NCBI GenBank assembly: GCA_946221495.1
Contig: CAMIFA010000004.1
Coordinates: 13,511-77,510, forward strand
Origin: an uncultured cyanobacterium
GTDB taxonomy: Bacteria > Cyanobacteriota > Cyanobacteriia > Cyanobacteriales > Chroococcidiopsidaceae
Direction of reading: 5' to 3'
Length of the DNA: 64,000 bases
A program made the position numbers and the translations under genes. The first letter of the stretch is position 1; every line of letters starts with the position of its first letter. The notes beneath the pieces are model-generated. The model made no database searches. It saw nothing but the letters and a program-made list of their open reading frames with translations, and was not told the origin of the DNA. Shown here in pieces: positions 52,205-60,571 of the stretch.

Positions 52205-52936
52205 ATGGTAAAGTACAACCCTTTACACTGTCTACCCACCTCAGCAGAACTGCCTGATTCTGACGATACCCCTGTGGATAATGAACTTCAAAATCTTATC
52301 CCCAATCTATTAGAAGCGATCTTAGCTTTAGCTTGGTCAGAGCGGATGGACTGGTTTTTTGGGGTAGACATGGGAATTTACCACACCCCAAGTGAGCCAC
52401 CTTTAGTTCCAGATAGTTTTTTGAGCTTGGGTGTTGAGCGGTTTATTGGGGAAGAGGGACGTTTAAGCTATGTTTTATGGGAAGAAGATAACGTAGTTCC
52501 GCTCTTGGCGCTAGAAGTGGTTTCTAAAACTTATAGCGGCGAGTACGAACAGAAAAAAATAGCTTATGCTCAATTAGGTATTTTGTACTACGTGATTTAT
52601 GCGCCTGGTCGTGGTAAACGTCGCAAGCGACAACCTTTTGAGGTTTACTGCCTTGTAGATGGGCAGTACGTCCAGCAGAGCGGGGAACCAGTATGGATAC
52701 CAGAAATTAATTTAGGAATTGGGCGAGAGCGAGGAATTTATCGAGGGCGAGAGCGGGAATGGCTATACTGGTATGACCAGCAAGGCAATAAATTACCCAC
52801 TCCTGAAGAAATTGCCCACCGAGAAAGTGATCGGGCTGCAATGGCTGAAAAACGTGCGGAAATTGCACATCAACGCGCTGAGATTTTAGCTACCCGGTTA
52901 CGAGAAATGGGCATAGATCCTAATAAGTTGATATAG
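52205..52936 (+). CDS. Uma2-family (DUF820) putative nuclease
   Basis: The 243-residue protein belongs to the Uma2/DUF820 family, abundant in cyanobacteria and built on a PD-(D/E)XK nuclease fold: VDMGIYHTP, VPDSFLSLGV (the PD), LLALEVVSKTY (the ExV) and YEQKKIAYAQLGILYYVIY. The family's role is unsettled. The C-terminal helix (about 200-240) is rich in Ala, Glu and Arg (EKRAEIAHQRAEILATRLRE). I start at ATG 52205; an upstream TTG would add four residues. It diverges from nrdJ. Confidence 0.88.
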   Translation: MVKYNPLHCLPTSAELPDSDDTPVDNELQNLIPNLLEAILALAWSERMDWFFGVDMGIYHTPSEPPLVPDSFLSLGVERFIGEEGRLSYVLWEEDNVVPLLALEVVSKTYSGEYEQKKIAYAQLGILYYVIYAPGRGKRRKRQPFEVYCLVDGQYVQQSGEPVWIPEINLGIGRERGIYRGREREWLYWYDQQGNKLPTPEEIAHRESDRAAMAEKRAEIAHQRAEILATRLREMGIDPNKLI

Positions 52937-53157
52937 ATAAGTTTCTTGTGGCTTAAACCCATAATATTAGTTCACCCTCACAAAGTTTTAGCTTGTTAAG
53001 GTTACTGATATTTTGCCCCTGACCTCGAGGAATTCAATCCGCGACTGTACAGACGTCTGTCGCTGCCGACTACTGCTAGGTGCAAGATGTAATTTGCTAG
53101 AACGTTTAGGTAGGATAATGAGAAGCTCGGTACAGTTAAAGCAGTCAGAATTGAACG

Positions 53158-53727
53158 ATGCTTGCTCCTTGGCGATCGCCCCTTAATCAAGCCCTAGAAC
53201 GTAATGGGCAACCAAACGCCCGTTACCTACAATTGGCAACAGTTCGAGAAAATAATCGCCCAGCAAATCGTACCGTAGTTTTTCGGGGCTTTTACGCAGA
53301 CACCGATCAATTAAAATTTGTTGTTGATGCTCGTAGTCAAAAAATTGTTGAGATTGAGCAGCAGCCTTGGGCAGAAGCTTGTTGGTACTTCCCGGAAACC
53401 CGCGAACAATTCCGCATCAGTGGTTTTTTAACTCTAGTACCAGAGAGTCATCCAGATTCAGCCTTGCAGCAAGCACGTCAAATTACTTGGCAGCAACTTA
53501 GTGACACAGCGCGAATCCAATACACTTGGGCTGATCCTGGTAAACCAAGAGCTAATACTACCTTTGAGCGATCGCTACCTGATTTAGTTCAGCCACTATC
53601 AAATTTTTGCCTATTATTACTGCAACCACTCCAGGTAGATCACTTAGAACTACATGGCGAACCCCACAATAGAGCTATTTACTACCGCAACGGCGACCAT
53701 TGGTCTATCCAAGCAATTAATCCTTAA
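53158..53727 (+). CDS. PPOX-type FMN flavoprotein (Alr4036-like)
   Basis: The 189-residue protein resembles the pyridoxamine 5'-phosphate oxidase superfamily group typified by Alr4036 of Nostoc: MLAPWRSPLNQALERN, YLQLATVRENNRPANRTVVFRG (quoted in part) and ACWYFPETREQFRISG are diagnostic. It should bind FMN. Whether it oxidises pyridoxamine phosphate is uncertain, because these forms differ from PdxH at the C-terminus. It converges on cysE, 26 bp between stops. Confidence 0.88.
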   Translation: MLAPWRSPLNQALERNGQPNARYLQLATVRENNRPANRTVVFRGFYADTDQLKFVVDARSQKIVEIEQQPWAEACWYFPETREQFRISGFLTLVPESHPDSALQQARQITWQQLSDTARIQYTWADPGKPRANTTFERSLPDLVQPLSNFCLLLLQPLQVDHLELHGEPHNRAIYYRNGDHWSIQAINP

Positions 53728-53753
53728 GTAAGCTGTTAAGTTGTTGCCTCTCC

Positions 53754-54518
53754 TTAAATACCAGCGCCGTCTAAAAATTGCTGAATTGCCTTATCTCTAA
53801 GTTGACAGGAGGTGATAGGAGCAGCATCTTCGTGAGTACCGTTTGATGTCCCTACTGTATGCACTAAAACAGAAGCATGGACAGGTTTCTCCTGTAGCGT
53901 TTGTACCTGCTGTTCTAGCGCCTCAATCCGGTCAACCAGGGCGCGAATTACTTCGGCTTCCGAATCGGGCAGACTTCCATGTTCTAGAGGGTCAACGCGC
54001 ACTCCAGAGCGGTAGATAATTCTACCTGGTACGCCTACTACAGTGCAATTAGCAGGGACATTTCGTAGCACAACTGAGCCAGCGCCAATCCGGACATTGT
54101 TGCCAATTTCAATATTACCTAGCACTTTAGCACCAGCGCCGACTACCACATTATTGCCTACAGTTGGATGGCGCTTACCACATTCTTTACCTGTACCACC
54201 GAGGGTCACACCCTGATAAATCAAGGCATAGTCGCCAATAATTGCTGTCTCGCCGATGACAACTCCCATGCCGTGATCAATAAAAAACCCCTGCCCAATG
54301 ACTGCACCAGGGTGAATTTCAATTCCAGTTATCAAGCGACTGATAAAAGAAATTAAGCGGGGAATGAAAGGGATACCAAGGTGATAAAGCTGATGGGCAA
54401 CTCGATGCAATACGAGCGCTTGCAAACCAGGATAGAAAAATAGAACTTCTAGCCAGTTACGTGCAGCCGGGTCACGCTCAAAGATGATGCGAAAGTCAGC
54501 AAGCAGGGTAGATAGCAC
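53754..54518 (-). CDS. cysE: Serine O-acetyltransferase
   Basis: CysE acetylates serine with acetyl-CoA, the first step of cysteine synthesis. The product starts VLSTLLADF (GTG 54518; family members start here), has IFERDPAARNWLEVLF, then the left-handed beta-helix with HGMGVVIGETAIIGD and GKRHPTVGNNVVVGAGAKVLG (quoted in part), and a C-terminal tail of about 60 residues beyond the usual GVPGRII. A TTG 11 codons upstream is also open. The long tail is Pro/Thr/His rich (VHASVLVHTVGTSNGTHED) and may affect complex formation with cysteine synthase; that is inference. Confidence 0.94.
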   Translation of the reverse strand: MLSTLLADFRIIFERDPAARNWLEVLFFYPGLQALVLHRVAHQLYHLGIPFIPRLISFISRLITGIEIHPGAVIGQGFFIDHGMGVVIGETAIIGDYALIYQGVTLGGTGKECGKRHPTVGNNVVVGAGAKVLGNIEIGNNVRIGAGSVVLRNVPANCTVVGVPGRIIYRSGVRVDPLEHGSLPDSEAEVIRALVDRIEALEQQVQTLQEKPVHASVLVHTVGTSNGTHEDAAPITSCQLRDKAIQQFLDGAGI

Positions 54519-54704
54519 AGGATAGTACCCACATGAAGCAAAACATTCCAAACTCTATATTAACGTCCTATGTGCCACTACTCAGTGTTAGTATAAGCAA
54601 TTTGAGATTCTCAATTTTATCTTTTGAGGCAATATTGGAGATATCCTTTGCTTTGGTTGAAGTCAAAGAAGGAAGTAGGAATCAGCAAGTAAAAATTAAA
54701 AATT

Positions 54705-54866
54705 ATGCCTCCATTTATCTTAATCGCCTTGCTTGTGGTAACAGCAATTTGGGTAACTAAAGTGTTTGTATTAGTTCCTTTGGAGTTACTTAAAGCATTC
54801 AGCTTGCCTACTTGGTTGACTTTAACGGCGATCGCCCTAGTAATTTGCTGGTGCTTCGGGGAGTGA
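54705..54866 (+). CDS. 53-residue membrane protein of unknown function
   Basis: A short + strand frame beginning MPPFILIALLV encodes two hydrophobic segments (about 4-28 and 38-51, LTLTAIALVICWCFG) joined by a short loop (LELLKAFSLPTW), ending in CFGE. It lies in a 390-bp gap between cysE and the DUF3352 gene, where a promoter would be expected. No strong ribosome-binding site is visible (AAAAATTAAAAATT before the ATG). The composition is typical of a small integral membrane protein. Confidence 0.6.
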   Translation: MPPFILIALLVVTAIWVTKVFVLVPLELLKAFSLPTWLTLTAIALVICWCFGE

Positions 54867-54907
54867 AAAGAACTCAGGCAAGAACTCATACTCTTACCTG
54901 TAACTGG

Positions 54908-56593
54908 TTAGTTACTAAGTTGGAAGAAGGCACTAGCTTTAAGCGCTTTCTGGTCATAACTACTAACAGTTAGCGATCGCAAATTATTGAAAAACGGTTT
55001 TCCCGCAACTTCTAGCAGCTTCAGAATCGGCAATTGGCGCTCTAACATTGAGTGACTTGCTGCCCAATCAAGATATACATAACCTGCGTTTGGTGTGGGT
55101 ATAGGAGCAATACTAGCTTTAAACTTGGGACTATCTATTAAAGCCCCATTTTTAGGAGCTTTCAGCGCTGCATCCATTGCTTCAACTGAAGTTGTGAAAA
55201 TTTCGTAATTTCCTACCGTAGTATGCACACCTTGAACTTTTGCCCTCAGCGTAATTCCTGTATCTGTATTAGAACTAGAAGGAACAGTTGTTAATTGCGT
55301 CCAAGCAGAAACTTTTTGATTTTCTAAAGGTAGGGGAGTAGCACTGAGTCCCTGTTGTTGGGCGATTTCGTCTAGATGAGAAATTCCTTGATCAGCCGCA
55401 GCCGATTTTTGGGCAACAAAAATCAAATCAGGAGTTTGTCCCTCACGGGGTAAGATTCCTAAAGCGTATTCCCCTTGTACCCAACTGAAGATATCTTTTG
55501 CTAAATCTATGCCCCAACGCGCTTGCAACTCTGCTAAGGGTTGATTGATTAAGCGAGATAAACCCTCGCCTGCACCTGATGCTGTTGTTTGCTGCCACAG
55601 TTGGTTTAAATCAGTATTTTCTAGGTGGCTTAAGTCAGAGCCAGAAACTGCCAAGCTGATTGCATCTGGAATGTACTTTAATGCCTCTACAGGTTGAGAT
55701 AGCGTCGGCGCAGATGAGGAGTTCTGATTAGGCGCTGCTAGTAACGCTGTTTGAGCCAGTAATCCTTTACGGTTTAGCTCTAGGGCAATAATTTGACTTT
55801 CATAAGTTTGGGCTGCTGGTTTTAAACCTTGCCAGGCAACAACGCTCGGAAGATTCAGAAAAAATAAGCCAATTGAGCGGGATGGTAACAACGTTAGAGC
55901 TTGCTGGTATTGACTAGAAGTAGCCAAATTGAGATCGGTCGCTTGGACGTTATTGATGGCATCGCGTATTACCTTGGGATGATTGGCAAATAAAACGAAG
56001 GAATCGCCTACTACTGCTCCGGCAAGATTCTGGGTTGCCGCCGCTTGATTGCTAATGCTTCTCGGCTGATCAGAGATTAATTTGATGCCTTCATATTGTT
56101 CAAACGTTAAATCTTTGCCAGCAACTGCCCGCTTGGAGAATAATAAATCAAGGAACTCGCGGCTTTTGGCGGCGTTTTTAGTAGCGATCGCCATTAAATA
56201 ACCTGTTTGCTGTCCGTTAGCGGCATCACGGTCAATATCTGTATTAGTAACAGCTAAGGTAAGTTCGTCACCTATCCAAGGTTGGACATCTCGTTGGTAA
56301 TCCAAACCTGTATTAGCGAATAAACTTGTTTTTAGCTGCTGGAGTTGAGTACGTAACTTCCGCCGTTCGCTACCACTCACTACTTGCCCCAAAGACTCTA
56401 TCCGGTTGGGATTTACTAGCATTGACACCATAACTGGTGCTTGTTTCGGCACGAACATAGCTGCTGCTGGAGTTGACTGGCTACCACCTCTAAGACTGAG
56501 TGAGCTTTCTCGCACTAACCAGAAGCCGCCGATTCCAGTTAACAGCAGCACAATTACACCAACTATGAGGAAGAATGAGCGTTGCTTGATCAT
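54908..56593 (-). CDS. DUF3352 membrane-anchored protein
   Basis: The 561-residue protein has an N-terminal membrane anchor (about 8-27, FLIVGVIVLLLTGIGGFWLV) and a large extracytoplasmic region of the DUF3352 type, with APVMVSMLVNPN, DELTLAVTNTDID, GDSFVLFANHPKVI and a C-terminal FNNLRSLTVSSYDQKALKA. The family is common in cyanobacteria and has no known function. It diverges from the rhodanese gene across 81 bp. Confidence 0.9.
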   Translation of the reverse strand: MIKQRSFFLIVGVIVLLLTGIGGFWLVRESSLSLRGGSQSTPAAAMFVPKQAPVMVSMLVNPNRIESLGQVVSGSERRKLRTQLQQLKTSLFANTGLDYQRDVQPWIGDELTLAVTNTDIDRDAANGQQTGYLMAIATKNAAKSREFLDLLFSKRAVAGKDLTFEQYEGIKLISDQPRSISNQAAATQNLAGAVVGDSFVLFANHPKVIRDAINNVQATDLNLATSSQYQQALTLLPSRSIGLFFLNLPSVVAWQGLKPAAQTYESQIIALELNRKGLLAQTALLAAPNQNSSSAPTLSQPVEALKYIPDAISLAVSGSDLSHLENTDLNQLWQQTTASGAGEGLSRLINQPLAELQARWGIDLAKDIFSWVQGEYALGILPREGQTPDLIFVAQKSAAADQGISHLDEIAQQQGLSATPLPLENQKVSAWTQLTTVPSSSNTDTGITLRAKVQGVHTTVGNYEIFTTSVEAMDAALKAPKNGALIDSPKFKASIAPIPTPNAGYVYLDWAASHSMLERQLPILKLLEVAGKPFFNNLRSLTVSSYDQKALKASAFFQLSN

Positions 56594-56674
56594 TGTTTAT
56601 CCAGACAGCACAAAACTTTATTTCATCCCAGTGATACTAGGATCAGAACTACGCCTTTTTTCAGTAACAGTAAC

Positions 56675-57034
56675 ATGGCAGCTCAATCTTTTAATCCACC
56701 TATACTCCAAATTTCTGTTGAAGAACTCGCCCAGCGTCTTAAAAGTGATATAGAGGAGCTACAGCTAATAGATGTGCGTGAACCTCAAGAAGTGGCGATC
56801 GCTTATATCGCAGGCTTTAATATTTTACCTTTAAGTCAATTTGCTGACTGGGCAACTCATCTCCAAGCTAAATTTCAGCCTCATGTTGAGACACTTGTAC
56901 TCTGTCATCATGGCATCCGCTCTGCTCAGATGTGTCAATGGTTAAGCCATCAGGGATTTACAAACGTTAAAAATATAGCTGGAGGAATTGATGCTTACTC
57001 GCTGTTAGTTGATCCTACAGTTCCTAGATATTAG
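56675..57034 (+). CDS. Rhodanese-like domain protein
   Basis: I use ATG 56675 (119 residues). The product is one rhodanese domain: LIDVREPQEVAIAYIAG near the start and the active loop LCHHGIRSAQM, where Cys is the sulfur acceptor (CxxGxRS). It should transfer sulfane sulfur; the acceptor is unknown. The frame stays open 31 codons upstream into the DUF3352 promoter region, which is unlikely to be coding. Confidence 0.9.
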   Translation: MAAQSFNPPILQISVEELAQRLKSDIEELQLIDVREPQEVAIAYIAGFNILPLSQFADWATHLQAKFQPHVETLVLCHHGIRSAQMCQWLSHQGFTNVKNIAGGIDAYSLLVDPTVPRY

Positions 57035-57466
57035 ACTTTAGACAGCGCCACAACTGAATTAGTTACTATATTGGCTAGCTATTATCTACAGCCTGTGTTT
57101 AGTTTTGCTATTCTTAATACAAGACTGATAACCGCACGTAACCCGAACAGGTTAGTTGCTAGCTTGAGTTCATTGCTTACTACATAAGCGCCTTTTTGAA
57201 TATTTGAGGATGTTCAACAGTAATCATCACTTGGTAATGATTACTACATTAAGTAGTATTCTTTCAAGGGAAAATGCAGCATTTGAATTTTATTAATCTG
57301 AGTGCAGCCATTTTTCCCATAAGCTCCTAGTTCTATCGGCATCCTTTAGTAATGTCACCCAGGAGATTTATCGGCAATTTTTACTTTATATTGTGTAGAA
57401 ATAATTGGTTAATGCAGTTTTATTTATAAGCTTTTTAAAACCTGATCAAATCTCGCTTCGGGTTCA
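57035..57466. other. hrcA upstream region
   Basis: 432 bp without a gene. It holds the 9-9-9 inverted repeat at 57219-57245 and AT-rich promoter-like DNA. I find no classical CIRCE element (TTAGCACTC-N9-GAGTGCTAA) and no coding frame. Confidence 0.65.
57219..57245. promoter_or_regulatory. 9-bp inverted repeat with 9-bp spacer upstream of hrcA
   Basis: AGTAATCAT-N9-ATGATTACT, exact arms, 222 bp before the hrcA ATG. Its geometry equals that of the HrcA operator CIRCE, but the sequence is different. It may be an operator or chance. Confidence 0.45.
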
Positions 57467-58543
57467 ATGACTATACAAGTGCAGCTTACCGATCGCCAAC
57501 AACATATTCTTTGGGCAACAGTACGTCACTACATTGCCACTGCGGAACCTGTGGGTTCAAAAGCTTTGGTAGATGAATATAACCTGCGTGTTAGCCCAGC
57601 AACAATTCGTAATGCAATGGGCGTATTAGAAAAAGCAGGATTGCTTTACCAACCGCATACGTCAGCAGGGCGCATACCTTCGGATTCTGGCTACCGGATT
57701 TATGTTGATCAACTAATTACACCTTCCGATGTTTTAACGCGACAAGTAGAACTTGTACTTCAAGATCGGCTGAAATTTGAAGATTGGAGCTTAGAAGCTT
57801 TACTACAAGGAGCAGCACAACTTTTAGCAACTGTTAGTGGCTGCATTACCTTAATTACAATGCCGCAGACTAATACTGCTCGATTGCGGCATTTACAATT
57901 AGTGCAGATCGATCCAGGTAGGGTAATGTTGATTGTGGTTACAGATGCTTACGAAACACAGTCAGCATTAATGGATCTGCCGAAATCTGGGGAGGAGACG
58001 CTACCCGATCCAGAGGTAATTGAGCGGGAATTGCAGATTTTATCCAACTTTTTGAACAGTCAATTACGCGGGCGATCGCTTGCAGAGTTAGCCACACTGC
58101 AATGGAGTCAATTAGATCAAGAATTTCAACGCTATGGCGATTTCTTGAAAACTTCTTTAGCAGACTTAACCCGCCGTACTCAGCCGCAATCTACTACCCA
58201 AATTATGATTCGTGGTGTAGCAGAAGTTTTGCGCCAGCCAGAATTTTCAGAATTGCAGCAAGTTCAAACAATTATCCATCTATTGGAAGAAGAGCAAGAC
58301 CAATTATGGCCGTTAATCTTTGAACCAGAGGTGGAACCAGGCAGGCGGCGGGTAATGGTGCGAATCGGCTCCGAAAACCCCCTTGAACCTATCCGTTCTT
58401 GCACTTTAATTTCTTCTACCTATCAACGGGGTTCTGTACCTGTGGGGAGTGTGGGAGTGCTGGGGCCAACACGGATGGATTATGAAACTGCGATCGCTGT
58501 AGTCGAAGCTGCTGCTGATTACTTATCTGAGAACTTGAGTTAG
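57467..58543 (+). CDS. hrcA: Heat-inducible transcription repressor HrcA
   Basis: HrcA represses groESL and other heat-shock genes by binding CIRCE; GroEL keeps it active. The 358-residue protein has an N-terminal winged helix (about 5-80: YIATAEPVGSKALVD, SPATIRNAM, LYQPHTSAGRIPSD), a central dimerisation region and a C-terminal SNPLEPIRSC-like inserted domain (GSENPLEPIRSCTLI, YQRGSVPVGSVGVLGPTRM). No dnaK, grpE or groEL gene adjoins it, which is usual in cyanobacteria. Confidence 0.96.
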   Translation: MTIQVQLTDRQQHILWATVRHYIATAEPVGSKALVDEYNLRVSPATIRNAMGVLEKAGLLYQPHTSAGRIPSDSGYRIYVDQLITPSDVLTRQVELVLQDRLKFEDWSLEALLQGAAQLLATVSGCITLITMPQTNTARLRHLQLVQIDPGRVMLIVVTDAYETQSALMDLPKSGEETLPDPEVIERELQILSNFLNSQLRGRSLAELATLQWSQLDQEFQRYGDFLKTSLADLTRRTQPQSTTQIMIRGVAEVLRQPEFSELQQVQTIIHLLEEEQDQLWPLIFEPEVEPGRRRVMVRIGSENPLEPIRSCTLISSTYQRGSVPVGSVGVLGPTRMDYETAIAVVEAAADYLSENLS

Positions 58544-58646
58544 TCCAATTCTTTACACTTTTAGTAATATTGTACTTACAAAGATTCAAGAGTCAGAAGG
58601 CTTTGGATGCTTGTCTATAATATTTAATTAATATTTACAAATAATT

Positions 58647-59324
58647 ATGTTAAGAAAAGTTGGATTTATCGCATTATGGCTAGGACTTGCTGTTTATGCA
58701 TTTCTATTAGCTCCTCCCAATCAACCTAATACATCTGAACTGATTAAAAATCTGGCAACTGGTCAATGGGAAGGCATTAATCCCCTTGTAGTCTCACTAT
58801 TTAATATTATGGGTGTCTGGCCCATGATTTATAGTTGTTTACTTTTTATTGATGGTAGAGCGCAAAAAATACCAGCTTGGATATTTGCAACTCTTTCATT
58901 TGGTGTAGGCGCTTTTGCTTTGTTGCCATACTTAGCTTTACGAGAACCTAATTCAGAATTTACAGGAACAAAGAATGCTTTTATTAAAGTGTTAGATTCT
59001 CGCTTAACTGGCGTAGCGCTGACTATAGGTGCAGTAATTTTAGTTAGCTATGGTGTTTTACAAGGAGATTGGGGAAATTTTGTGCAACAGTGGCAAACTA
59101 GCCGCTTTATTAATGTTATGAGCTTGGACTTTTGCCTACTTTGTTTATTATTTCCAGCGCTTTTAGGAGATGACATGGCGCGGCGGAATTTGAAAAATCC
59201 TCAATTGTTCTGGCTTGTATTAATACCCCTTTTTGGACCTTTGATTTATCTATGTGTACGCCCACCTCTAGTAGCTGCTAATACTCAAGGAGTACCAAAC
59301 ACTTCAGCGCCAGCCTCAAATTAA
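58647..59324 (+). CDS. Multi-span membrane protein, tandem paralogue 1
   Basis: The 225-residue protein has about six hydrophobic segments, with a short N-terminal helix (VGFIALWLGLAVYAFLLAPP) and conserved stretches LLPYLALREPNSEFTG, ALREP and LLGDDMARRN. It is clearly a duplicate of the next gene: both have APP near residue 22, IKxLDSR(L/V)TG, GDWGxF and GDD(M/L)ARR at equal spacing. A C-terminal region may be DUF2834-like; I am not certain. The function is unknown. The paralogues are 20 bp apart. Confidence 0.82.
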   Translation: MLRKVGFIALWLGLAVYAFLLAPPNQPNTSELIKNLATGQWEGINPLVVSLFNIMGVWPMIYSCLLFIDGRAQKIPAWIFATLSFGVGAFALLPYLALREPNSEFTGTKNAFIKVLDSRLTGVALTIGAVILVSYGVLQGDWGNFVQQWQTSRFINVMSLDFCLLCLLFPALLGDDMARRNLKNPQLFWLVLIPLFGPLIYLCVRPPLVAANTQGVPNTSAPASN

Positions 59325-59344
59325 AGCAAACAAAAGATGAAATT

Positions 59345-60007
59345 ATGGGTAGAAAAATTATTTTATGGCTGATATGGGGAGGTTTTATTGCATATGTATT
59401 ACTGCTAGCTCCTCCACTTCATCTACAAGAAACATTGACGCTACTTAAGAATTTATTAACAGTTCAATGGACAAAAATTAATCCAATAATTTTGTCTTTA
59501 TTTTCTCTTATTGGGGTTTGGATTCAAATTTATAGTTGTGTTTTGTTTTTTGATGGCAGAATGCAAAAGCTACCTTTTTGGCCTTTTGCTGTTGCTTCAC
59601 TTGGAACAGGTGTAATTGGTTTAATTCCTTACTTAGCTTTACGGGAAGCAAATCAAGAGTTTTCTGGTGAAAAGGACGGCTTTTTAAAGCTGCTGGATTC
59701 TCGTGTAACTGGTATTATCTTGACGGTATTTACCCTTGGCTTGCTGCTATTCGGCTTCTTGGCTGGAGATTGGGGAGATTTTATTAGGCAGTTTCAGGGC
59801 GATCGCTTCATTAATGGTATGAGTTTGGCTTTTTGCCTGTTTTGCATATTGTTTCCAACTGTACTAGGTGATGATTTAGCGCGACGGGGGTTTTTAAGCA
59901 ATTCCCAACTGTTTTGGCTCATAGCGCTAGTACCGTTACTTGGTCCGCTTGCTTATCTTTGTTGGCGACCTCCTTTAAGGGATGTGGGCGGAGTCATTAC
60001 TCCTTAG
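59345..60007 (+). CDS. Multi-span membrane protein, tandem paralogue 2
   Basis: The 220-residue protein repeats the plan of the preceding gene (about six spans; IPYLALREANQEFSG, LDSRVTGII, LAGDWGDFIRQF, GDDLARRG). By eye they agree at about half of the aligned positions, with the central LALRE region best kept. The spacing (20 bp, on the same strand) means they share a transcript. They might form a heterodimer. No signature residues for a transport or catalytic role are visible to me. Confidence 0.82.
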   Translation: MGRKIILWLIWGGFIAYVLLLAPPLHLQETLTLLKNLLTVQWTKINPIILSLFSLIGVWIQIYSCVLFFDGRMQKLPFWPFAVASLGTGVIGLIPYLALREANQEFSGEKDGFLKLLDSRVTGIILTVFTLGLLLFGFLAGDWGDFIRQFQGDRFINGMSLAFCLFCILFPTVLGDDLARRGFLSNSQLFWLIALVPLLGPLAYLCWRPPLRDVGGVITP

Positions 60008-60150
60008 TCATTTAGTTGACCAGCCTTCTCAAAGGCAAGGTATATGTCAAACAAATATCTGACTAGTGACCAATGACTAAATTAATTAAATACAGTCACT
60101 ATAGTACCTGTGTACTATTGAAGTTAGAGCTGAAGGAGACAAAATAAGTC

Positions 60151-60537
60151 ATGGCAGTTGAAGAGTTGCGAAAGAACGACGTGATGGCACACCTGCTTGA
60201 TGCCTTGGAAGCAGGTAAGGATATTGGGCATTACGGCAGGCTGGTATTTGCGATGGTGGCACGTCACTTTTTGAATGAGGATGAATTAATCGGCTACCTG
60301 CAAAAAGACTCTGATTTTACTGAGGCAGAAGCACGTACCTTGTACAAACAAGTGCAAGGCAAAGACTACAATCCGCCGAAACGCGATCGCGTATTGGAAT
60401 GGCAGCAGCAGCAAGAGTTTCTCATTTGCCCTTACCCAGATGAGCCTGATGGTTGTAATGTCTATAAAGACTTGCAGTTTCCCGAGCACGTTTACGAACA
60501 GATCTCTGAATACTATCAACATAAGAGCGATCGCTAG
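60151..60537 (+). CDS. Conserved hypothetical soluble protein
   Basis: The 128-residue protein is acidic and mostly helical, starting VEELRKNDVMAHLLDALE and containing DIGHYGRLVFAMVARHFL and FTEAEARTLYKQVQ, with a less ordered C-terminal half (QQEFLICPYPDEPDGCNVYKDL; quoted in part). An AGGAG site sits 11 nt before the ATG. It lies 34 bp upstream of an ABC exporter gene on the same strand and may be cotranscribed. I recognise it as a widely kept cyanobacterial hypothetical but cannot assign a role. Confidence 0.8.
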   Translation: MAVEELRKNDVMAHLLDALEAGKDIGHYGRLVFAMVARHFLNEDELIGYLQKDSDFTEAEARTLYKQVQGKDYNPPKRDRVLEWQQQQEFLICPYPDEPDGCNVYKDLQFPEHVYEQISEYYQHKSDR

Positions 60538-60571
60538 CTACTGAGGTAAATCCCTCAAAATCGCTATAAAA

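Noticed and set aside
53002..53190. Open frame of 62 codons, - strand
   Set aside because: Covers the promoter of the PPOX gene; composition not coding-like.
54617..54889. Open frame of 90 codons, - strand
   Set aside because: Antisense to the better-supported 53-residue membrane protein at 54705-54866.
57035..57466. Classical CIRCE element before hrcA
   Set aside because: Looked for TTAGCACTC-N9-GAGTGCTAA on both strands; not present.
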